A stretch of DNA of 12,023 bases from an uncultured Bacilli bacterium (GTDB taxonomy: Bacteria > Bacillota_I > Bacilli_A > RF39 > UBA660). The notes beneath the pieces are model-generated. The model saw nothing but the letters and a program-made list of their open reading frames with translations. It was not told the DNA's origin and searched no databases. The DNA is taken from positions 1-12,023 of the forward strand of contig CANRLB010000029.1 in NCBI GenBank assembly GCA_947631365.1, given 5' to 3'. This document shows, piece after piece, positions 1-4,683 of the stretch. Every line of letters starts with the position of its first letter. Within the stretch, counting starts at the first letter, position 1. Both the position numbers and the translations under genes were made by a program.

Positions 1-1080
1 GATGGTGGAACGCATGAAGAAGGGGTTAGAAGAGCTTTAACAAGAGTTATTAATAATTATGCTAAAAAAGCCGGAATTTTAAAAGAAAAAGATGAATCTT
101 TAACAGGTGATGATGTTAAAGAAGGCCTAACTATGATTATTTCTTGTAAACATCCTAATCCTCAATTTGAAGGCCAAACTAAAGGAAGACTTGGTAATTC
201 TGAAGTTAGAAGATTAGCTGATAATGTTTTTTCAGCAGGTTTTGAAAGATTTTTAATGGAAAATCCAGCCGAAGCAAGAATAATTATTGATAAATGTATG
301 ACGGCCGCAAGGGCAAGAGTAGCTGCTAAAAATGCCAGAGAATTACAAAGAAGAAAAGGCGATTTAGATATTGTAAGCAACTTTGGTGGTAAATTAGAAG
401 ATTGTAAAGAAAAAGATCCATCTATTTGTGAAATATTTATAGTCGAAGGAGATAGTGCTGGTGGATCAGCTGTTAAAGGAAGAGATTCCATGACTCAAGC
501 TATCTTACCTCTTCGTGGTAAAATTTTAAATGTTGAAAAAGCTCGTTTAGATAAAGCATTATCAAATGAAGAAATAAGAACGATAATAACAGCCTTTGGT
601 ACTGGTATTGGTGATGCCTTTGATTTAAATAAACTAAGATATGATAAGATTATTATCATGACCGATGCCGATGTCGATGGATCACATATTAGAGTATTAC
701 TTTTAACGCTTTTCTACCGTTTCTTCCGTCCAATTGTGGAAGCAGGACATGTATATGCAGCTCAACCACCTTTATTTAAAATTACTCATGGTAAAGTTAG
801 AAAATATGTCTTAAATGAACAAGAAAGAGATAGTTATTTAGCAAGTCTTAATCCAAATACTAAATATGAAATAGCCAGAATGAAAGGTCTTGGTGAAATG
901 GACGCTGAAGAACTTAATGAAACAACAATGGATATTCATACCCGGGTTTTAAGAAAAATAACTGTTGATGATGCCATTGCTGCCGATGAAGCATTCTCAA
1001 TGCTTATGGGTGAAGAAGTAGAACCAAGAAGAAAATTCATTGAAGAAAATGCAGAATACGTTAAAAACTTGGATATTTAG
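1..1080 (+). CDS. gyrB: DNA gyrase subunit B, C-terminal part (5' end outside window)
   Basis: Partial gene: the reading frame is open from base 1 to a TAG at 1078-1080, giving 359 residues, so roughly the last 55-60% of a typical 640-residue GyrB. Visible landmarks, numbered within the fragment, are DGGTHEEG at the start of the transducer region, QTKGRLGN (59-66, with the ATP-contacting loop lysine), the TOPRIM motif EGDSAGG (149-155) with its catalytic Glu, the metal-binding DADVDGSH (222-229), PLRGKILNVEKA, and the typical Gram-positive C-terminus ending in ENAEYVKNLDI. There is no insertion of the proteobacterial type. GyrB supplies the ATPase of the A2B2 gyrase that introduces negative supercoils. 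gyrA starts 9 nt downstream and its Shine-Dalgarno overlaps the gyrB stop, so the two are co-transcribed and probably translationally coupled. ParE is the main alternative, but direct linkage to a GyrA with a GyrA-box-like motif favours GyrB. Confidence 0.97.
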   Translation, partial: DGGTHEEGVRRALTRVINNYAKKAGILKEKDESLTGDDVKEGLTMIISCKHPNPQFEGQTKGRLGNSEVRRLADNVFSAGFERFLMENPAEARIIIDKCMTAARARVAAKNARELQRRKGDLDIVSNFGGKLEDCKEKDPSICEIFIVEGDSAGGSAVKGRDSMTQAILPLRGKILNVEKARLDKALSNEEIRTIITAFGTGIGDAFDLNKLRYDKIIIMTDADVDGSHIRVLLLTLFYRFFRPIVEAGHVYAAQPPLFKITHGKVRKYVLNEQERDSYLASLNPNTKYEIARMKGLGEMDAEELNETTMDIHTRVLRKITVDDAIAADEAFSMLMGEEVEPRRKFIEENAEYVKNLDI

Positions 1081-1089
1081 GAGGTTTTT

Positions 1090-3540
1090 ATGAATAACGA
1101 GAAAGATAAATTAGAAGAAAATAATATAGTAAAAGAAATAAAAGATTCATTTATTGATTATTCAGTTAGTGTTATTGTATCAAGAGCTGTTCCTGATCTA
1201 AGAGATGGCTTAAAACCAGTTCATCGTCGTATTTTATGGTCAATGTATGAATCTGGTTATACTCCTGATAAACCTCATAAAAAATCAGCCAAAATTGTTG
1301 GTGATGTTATGGGTAAATACCATCCACATGGCGATTCAAGTATCTATGAAGCTATGGTAAGAATGGTTCAAGACTTTAGTTATCGTTATCCCTTAGTCGA
1401 TGGTCATGGTAACTTTGGTAATATCGCGGGTGCTGGAGCGGCTGCTTACCGTTATACCGAAGCAAGACTTGATAAATTATCTTTAGAATTATTAAGAGAT
1501 ATTAATAAAGAAACAGTTAATTTTGTGCCTAACTTTGATGAATCAGAAAAAGAACCTGAGGTTATTCCTTCAAGATTTCCAAATATTCTAGTTAATGGTA
1601 CAATGGGTATTGCAGTTGGTATGGCTACAAATATTCCCCCTCATAATTTAGGTGAAGTAATCGATGGTTGTATTGCATATATTGATAATCCAGATATTGA
1701 TACATTAGGGTTAATGCAATATATAAAAGGTCCTGATTTTCCAACTGGTGGGATTATTTTAGGTAACAGTGGTATTAAGAAGGCTTATGAAACTGGAAGA
1801 GGAACTATTACTATTCGTAGTAAAGCAACGATTGAAGAAAAAGATGGTAAACATTATATCATTGTTGATGAAGTGCCATATGGTGTTAATGTTTCTGATT
1901 TAAAAAATAAAGTCGCTGAACTTGTTCATAATAAAATAATTGACGGTATTGCTGATTATCACACTGATTTAAAAAATGGTGTTAAAATAACAATAACTTT
2001 GAAAAAAGATGCTAATCCTCAAGTTGTTCTAAATAATCTCTTTAAGCATACCCAATTTCAAATATCTTATGGTATCATTTTCTTAATGATAGATAATAAA
2101 GTACCTCGTACTTTAGGATTAAAAGATATAATTAGTAAATACATTAACTTTCAAGAAGAAGTTATTATAAGACGTACCCAATTTGAATTAGATAAAGCTG
2201 AAAAAAGAGTTCATATTTTAGAGGGATATAAAATAGCTCTTGATAATATTGACGATTTTATTAAGATTATTAAAGAATCAGAAACCGATATTTTAGCTAA
2301 AGAAACTTTAATGTCTAAATATGGCTTAACAGAAATTCAAGCCGATGCTATTTTAGAATTAAAATTACGTCGTCTTACTGGATTAGAAAGAGCTAAAATA
2401 GAAGAAGAATTAAATGATTTACTAGTAAAAATCGAAGAATTAAAAGCCATTTTAGCTTCTCGTGAAAAGATTTTAGAAATTATTAAAAATGAATTACTAG
2501 AAATAAAAGAAAAATATAGCGATGAGCGTCGAACTAATATTGATATGACAGCAATTGAATATATTGAAGACGAATCTTTAATTCCAGAAGAGGATATTAT
2601 GGTTGTTTTAACCAATAAGGGTTATATAAAAAGAACTAAAAATGATACTTTTAAAGTTCAAAACCGTGGTGGAGTTGGTATCAAAGGAGTTACGACGAAT
2701 GATGAAGATTACGTTGAACATTTATTAAATTTATCTACTCACGATTATATAATGTTCTTTAGCAATAAAGGTAAAGTTTATCGATTGAAAGGCTATGAAA
2801 TACCAGAATTTAGCCGTCAATCCAAAGGATTACCTATAGTAAATATTTTACAAATTGATAAAGACGAAAAAATAAATTCAATATTGAAAGTGTCTCAAAA
2901 GGAAGAAAATAGTTATTTATTCTTTGCAACCAAAAAAGGTGTTGTTAAAAAAACTCGGATAAATGAATTTGAAAATATAAGAGCCACGGGAAAAATTTGT
3001 ATTAGTTTAGCTGATAATGATGAATTATTAGATGTTAAAAAGACTTCAGGAGATAATATTGTTTTGTTAGGTAGTGACAAAGGAAAAATGGTTAAATTTA
3101 ACGAAAATGAAGTTAGATCTATGGGTCGTACCGCTGCTGGTGTTAAAGGAATTACCCTTGAAGGCGGTAAATGCATTTGCTTTGAAGTTGTAAATGAAGA
3201 CTCTACCATCCTTTTAGTTACTGAAAAGGGTTACGGAAAAAGAACAAATATTTGTGAATTTAGACAAACTAAGCGTGGTAGCAAAGGTGTTTTAGCTTTA
3301 AATATTACTGAAAAGAATGGTAATTTAGTAGCGGCTAAAAAAGTTGATGATAATAAAGATGTTGTAATTATGACTAATGTGGGAATAACTATCAAACTAC
3401 CTATAGAACAAATTTCTCTTTTAGGTCGTGTTACCCAAGGATTAAGATTAATATCTTTAAAAGAAAATCAAATTGTTGCCACTGTAAGTATTGTTAATAA
3501 ATCTGATGATCAAAACGATTCAGAAGAAGATGAAAATTAG
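1090..3540 (+). CDS. gyrA: DNA gyrase subunit A
   Basis: Complete, 816 residues, normal length. The start is set by AGGAGG at 1079-1084, 5 nt before the ATG. The breakage-reunion domain has the DGLKPVHRRILW motif (39-50), a quinolone-determining segment HPHGDSSIYE with Ser83 and Glu87 (a sensitive-type pattern in Gram-positives), and catalytic Tyr122 in RYTEAR. The coiled-coil arm follows around 360-480, and the six-bladed DNA-wrapping beta-pinwheel runs from about 500 to the end. Two oddities: the usually conserved lead-in to the active site (family form roughly IDGDSAAAMRYTEAR) reads IAGAGAAAYRYTEAR, and the GyrA-box (QRRGGKG in the family) reads QNRGGVG at 524-530. A possible GyrA-box favours GyrA over ParC, as does the position behind gyrB. 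The C-terminus is acidic (SDDQNDSEEDEN). The gene closes the gyrBA operon; a terminator hairpin overlaps its stop codon. Confidence 0.97.
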   Translation: MNNEKDKLEENNIVKEIKDSFIDYSVSVIVSRAVPDLRDGLKPVHRRILWSMYESGYTPDKPHKKSAKIVGDVMGKYHPHGDSSIYEAMVRMVQDFSYRYPLVDGHGNFGNIAGAGAAAYRYTEARLDKLSLELLRDINKETVNFVPNFDESEKEPEVIPSRFPNILVNGTMGIAVGMATNIPPHNLGEVIDGCIAYIDNPDIDTLGLMQYIKGPDFPTGGIILGNSGIKKAYETGRGTITIRSKATIEEKDGKHYIIVDEVPYGVNVSDLKNKVAELVHNKIIDGIADYHTDLKNGVKITITLKKDANPQVVLNNLFKHTQFQISYGIIFLMIDNKVPRTLGLKDIISKYINFQEEVIIRRTQFELDKAEKRVHILEGYKIALDNIDDFIKIIKESETDILAKETLMSKYGLTEIQADAILELKLRRLTGLERAKIEEELNDLLVKIEELKAILASREKILEIIKNELLEIKEKYSDERRTNIDMTAIEYIEDESLIPEEDIMVVLTNKGYIKRTKNDTFKVQNRGGVGIKGVTTNDEDYVEHLLNLSTHDYIMFFSNKGKVYRLKGYEIPEFSRQSKGLPIVNILQIDKDEKINSILKVSQKEENSYLFFATKKGVVKKTRINEFENIRATGKICISLADNDELLDVKKTSGDNIVLLGSDKGKMVKFNENEVRSMGRTAAGVKGITLEGGKCICFEVVNEDSTILLVTEKGYGKRTNICEFRQTKRGSKGVLALNITEKNGNLVAAKKVDDNKDVVIMTNVGITIKLPIEQISLLGRVTQGLRLISLKENQIVATVSIVNKSDDQNDSEEDEN

Positions 3541-3556
3541 CCCATCTTCTTTTATT
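3522..3556 (+). terminator. Probable intrinsic terminator of gyrBA
   Basis: The last codons of gyrA form a hairpin with the bases just after the stop: AAGAAGATG (3524-3532) pairs perfectly with CATCTTCTT (3543-3551), extended by a G-U and an A-U pair, with a 10-nt loop containing the TAG stop. It runs into a short TTTTATT tract. The stem is A/T-rich and the U-tract is broken, so efficiency is uncertain. The 48-bp palindrome that starts at 3553 could form a competing structure. Confidence 0.5.
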
Positions 3557-3600
3557 ATGTAAACCAATTATTTCCCGGGAAATAATTGGTTTACATAATA
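3553..3600. repeat. 48-bp perfect palindrome centred on a Noc-type site
   Basis: Base-by-base comparison gives 24-nt arms with no spacer, centred between 3576 and 3577 in CCCGGG. The outer arms contain TATTATGTAAACCAAT and its complement. The core is the Noc-type site at 3569-3584. The right half is present again at 4056-4097. The palindrome could form a cruciform or mRNA hairpin, but it lacks a T-run on either side, so a terminator role is doubtful. Confidence 0.9.
3569..3584. promoter_or_regulatory. Noc-binding-sequence-like site 1
   Basis: TATTTCCCGGGAAATA, a 16-bp palindrome that contains the 14-bp site ATTTCCCGGGAAAT recognised by B. subtilis Noc, the nucleoid occlusion protein related to ParB. 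It differs from parS at exactly the positions known to separate the two specificities (A for G at position 2, CC-GG for AC-GT in the centre). Binding in this organism is inferred; noc itself is not in the window. Confidence 0.75.
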
Positions 3601-3612
3601 TTATAAAAATAA

Positions 3613-3640
3613 TTCTTATGTTTCACGTGAAACATAAGAA
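3613..3640. promoter_or_regulatory. parS: parS site 1
   Basis: Perfect TGTTTCACGTGAAACA at 3619-3634, matching the Firmicutes parS consensus bound by ParB/Spo0J. The dyad extends to 28 bp (3613-3640; flanks TTCTTA and TAAGAA). Expected role: loading of the CTP-dependent ParB clamp and recruitment of SMC for origin segregation. Confidence 0.92.
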
Positions 3641-3703
3641 AGTAAATTCATTTTTCAAAACCAAATATTTTTTCAAAAAATTATCTTCAAAAAGTTTATT
3701 AAA

Positions 3704-3735
3704 GTTTTCAACAATGTTTCACGTGAAACATTGTT
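3704..3735. repeat. 32-bp direct repeat, copy A (around parS 2)
   Basis: Matches 3955-3986 at 31 of 32 positions; the only difference is T3707 against A3958. The repeat includes the whole parS plus flanking TCAACAA and TTGTT. Confidence 0.9.
3710..3735. promoter_or_regulatory. parS: parS site 2
   Basis: Perfect TGTTTCACGTGAAACA at 3715-3730, with the dyad extended to 26 bp by AACAA/TTGTT flanks. It shares a 32-bp near-identical block (3704-3735, one mismatch) with parS site 3, so the two probably arose by duplication. Confidence 0.92.
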
Positions 3736-3954
3736 TTCAAAAACATAAATAAATACTACTCTACTTTTTAAATTTTATAATTTATTAAATAATTATTTCA
3801 AAGTGTTTTTTAATGCAATGCCTTTCTTAAATATAAATTTGAACTATATTTTCTAAGCATTTGACTATATTAATAAATAAATAATTCAAATATAATTTTA
3901 CTAATAATTTTATATTAAATATTTAAAACTTAAATTAATAACATTTTATTATAA

Positions 3955-3986
3955 GTTATCAACAATGTTTCACGTGAAACATTGTT
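3955..3986. repeat. 32-bp direct repeat, copy B (around parS 3)
   Basis: Partner of 3704-3735. The single base difference turns TTTTCAACA into TTATCAACA, a one-mismatch relative of the DnaA box TTATCCACA. Confidence 0.9.
3956..3964 (+). promoter_or_regulatory. DnaA-box-like 9-mer (weak)
   Basis: TTATCAACA differs from the DnaA box TTATCCACA at one position. The same 9-mer occurs on the opposite strand at 4100-4108 (TGTTGATAA). In such A/T-rich DNA two hits can be chance, and the second overlaps a promoter -35 element. Confidence 0.22.
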
Positions 3987-3988
3987 GA
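3959..3988. promoter_or_regulatory. parS: parS site 3
   Basis: Perfect TGTTTCACGTGAAACA at 3966-3981. The dyad extends to 30 bp (TCAACAA on the left, TTGTTGA on the right), the longest of the four. It sits 251 bp from site 2 and 56 bp from site 4, centre to centre. Confidence 0.92.
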
Positions 3989-4021
3989 ATTAAAAAAATA
4001 AAATATTAAAAATAAATTATA

Positions 4022-4037
4022 TGTTTCACGTGAAACA
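4022..4037. promoter_or_regulatory. parS: parS site 4
   Basis: Perfect TGTTTCACGTGAAACA with only one further base pair of symmetry on each side. The second Noc-type site is centred 34 bp downstream. Confidence 0.92.
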
Positions 4038-4055
4038 TTAAATTTTTGATTAAAA

Positions 4056-4071
4056 TATTTCCCGGGAAATA
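4056..4071. promoter_or_regulatory. Noc-binding-sequence-like site 2
   Basis: TATTTCCCGGGAAATA, identical to site 1 over all 16 bp. Unlike site 1 its symmetry stops at the 16-bp core. Together the two sites bracket the four parS sites. Confidence 0.75.
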
Positions 4072-4097
4072 ATTGGTTTACATAATATTGTAAAAAT
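4056..4097. repeat. 42-bp direct repeat, second copy (first at 3569-3610)
   Basis: Matches 3569-3610 with one difference (G4090 against A3603). It consists of the Noc-type site followed by AATTGGTTTACATAATATT and TAAAAAT, i.e. the right half of the large palindrome plus some flank. It ends just before the -35 of the SRP RNA promoter. Confidence 0.9.
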
Positions 4098-4101
4098 GAT
4101 G

Positions 4102-4130
4102 TTGATAAAAATAAATAGCTATGTTAATAT
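4102..4130 (+). promoter_or_regulatory. Promoter of the SRP RNA
   Basis: Sigma-A type: -35 TTGATA (4102-4107), 17-nt spacer, -10 TAATAT (4125-4130) with an extended -10 TG at 4122-4123. Transcription is expected to start about 7 nt after the -10, at G4137, which is exactly the first base of the SRP RNA stem. Confidence 0.75.
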
Positions 4131-4136
4131 ATTAAT

Positions 4137-4213
4137 GCACAACAAATATATCGTAATCTGGTCAGAGTTGGAAGACAGCAGCCACATCGATCACTATTTG
4201 TGTGTGCTTTTTT
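4137..4213 (+). ncRNA. ffs: Signal recognition particle RNA (short, 4.5S type)
   Basis: The conserved domain IV is plain: GGTCAG (4160-4165), the GGAA tetraloop (4170-4173) closed by GTT/GAC, and GCAGCC (4178-4183), which form the two internal loops bound by the Ffh M domain. An inner helix ATCG/CGAT (4150-4153 with 4188-4191) and an outer helix GCACAACAAATA (4137-4148) with TATTTGTGTGTGC (4195-4207, one bulge) close the molecule. The outer helix followed by six T (4208-4213) also serves as an intrinsic terminator. At about 77 nt it lacks the Alu domain of the ~270-nt B. subtilis scRNA and resembles the short Mollicute form. With Ffh it targets nascent membrane proteins to the Sec translocon. 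In B. subtilis scr lies between tadA and dnaX; here it precedes tadA. Confidence 0.93.
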
Positions 4214-4227
4214 ATTGAGGTGTTATC

Positions 4228-4629
4228 ATGAAAGATTTTATGTTAATTGCTTATAAAGAATCGATAAAAGCATATAAAAAAAGAGAAATCCCTGTCGGAG
4301 CAATTATTGTTAAGAATAATAAAGTTATCGCTCGTGCTCACAATGACAGGCAAACAAGATACGATGTTTTAGGACACGCTGAAATAAAGGCTATTCTAAA
4401 AGCTGAAAAAAAAATAAAAGATTGGCGATTAAATGACTGTGACATGTATGTTACTTTAGAACCTTGTGATTTATGTGAAAAAATAATTAAAGAAGCCCGT
4501 TTAGATAATGTTTATTATTTACTAAAAAACAATTCAAAAGAACATATATTTGTGCAAACAAATGATTGTAAAGAGTTGCTAGAAAATTATCAAAAAATTT
4601 TACAAAAATTTTTTAAAGAATTACGATAA
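4228..4629 (+). CDS. tadA: tRNA-specific adenosine-34 deaminase
   Basis: 133 residues, a little shorter than the usual 150-165. It converts A34 to inosine in tRNA-Arg(ACG), letting one tRNA read CGU, CGC and CGA. The zinc-dependent cytidine deaminase fold is clear: His50-Ala51-Glu52 (zinc ligand and proton shuttle) and TLEPCDLC with zinc ligands Cys80 and Cys83. The substrate-side motif PVGAIIV (22-28) and N39 are also typical. The family usually has PCAMC where this protein has PCDLC. The start is fixed by GAGGTG (4218-4223), 4 nt before the ATG. Only 14 nt separate it from the SRP RNA T-tract, so no separate promoter fits between them; expression probably depends on read-through of the SRP RNA terminator or on a promoter hidden inside the RNA gene. 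A guanine deaminase or other CDA-fold enzyme is a minor alternative. Confidence 0.93.
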   Translation: MKDFMLIAYKESIKAYKKREIPVGAIIVKNNKVIARAHNDRQTRYDVLGHAEIKAILKAEKKIKDWRLNDCDMYVTLEPCDLCEKIIKEARLDNVYYLLKNNSKEHIFVQTNDCKELLENYQKILQKFFKELR

Positions 4630-4654
4630 AAATAGATAAAAAATAGTTTTCTTG

Positions 4655-4663
4655 TGTTATAAT
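4655..4663 (+). promoter_or_regulatory. Possible extended -10 promoter for dnaX
   Basis: TGTTATAAT is a perfect -10 hexamer (4658-4663) with an extended -10 TG at 4655-4656. No good -35 lies 16-18 nt upstream. The start would fall near 4670, just ahead of the AAAGGA ribosome binding site (4671-4676), giving a leader of about 14 nt. The 54-nt tadA-dnaX gap is the longest in this gene chain, which fits a promoter here. Confidence 0.45.
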
Positions 4664-4683
4664 TAATATGAAAGGACATCATC

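Larger units (their letters stand above)
3541..4136. other. Gene-free parS / Noc-site cluster region
   Basis: Nearly 600 bases without a believable coding frame. It contains, in order, a Noc-type palindrome, four parS palindromes and a second Noc-type palindrome, listed separately, then the SRP RNA promoter. Between the second and third parS (3731-3960) G+C is about 13% by hand count (29 of 230), lower than in the surrounding genes. No tRNA, riboswitch or small ORF with a ribosome binding site was found. In an organism this compact, such a long non-coding stretch is presumably kept for its protein-binding sites, most likely as a centromere-like region near the replication origin. That role is inferred from the known function of parS in Bacilli and from the linkage to gyrBA. 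Confidence 0.85.

Noticed and set aside
162..491. Antisense open frame within gyrB, and similar ones within gyrA, dnaX and pth
   Set aside because: They lie opposite clear, conserved genes, have no ribosome binding site and encode low-complexity sequence typical of antisense shadows.
3553..3600. 48-bp palindrome as the gyrA terminator
   Set aside because: No T-run follows either arm; the hairpin at 3522-3556 fits better. A secondary role in transcript ending cannot be excluded.
3861..3896. TTGACT ... TATAAT promoter-like pair in the parS spacer
   Set aside because: The gap between the two hexamers is 24 nt, too long for a sigma-A promoter, and no gene or RNA starts just downstream.
3553..4071. 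Repeated palindromes as a CRISPR-like or mobile-element array
   Set aside because: The repeats are 16-bp protein-binding palindromes with irregular spacing (34-251 bp), no uniform spacers, no cas genes, no transposase and no target-site duplication.
3541..4136. Riboswitch, T-box or tRNA in the long spacer
   Set aside because: No conserved riboswitch core, T-box sequence or cloverleaf could be recognised; the stretch is almost pure A/T apart from the binding sites.
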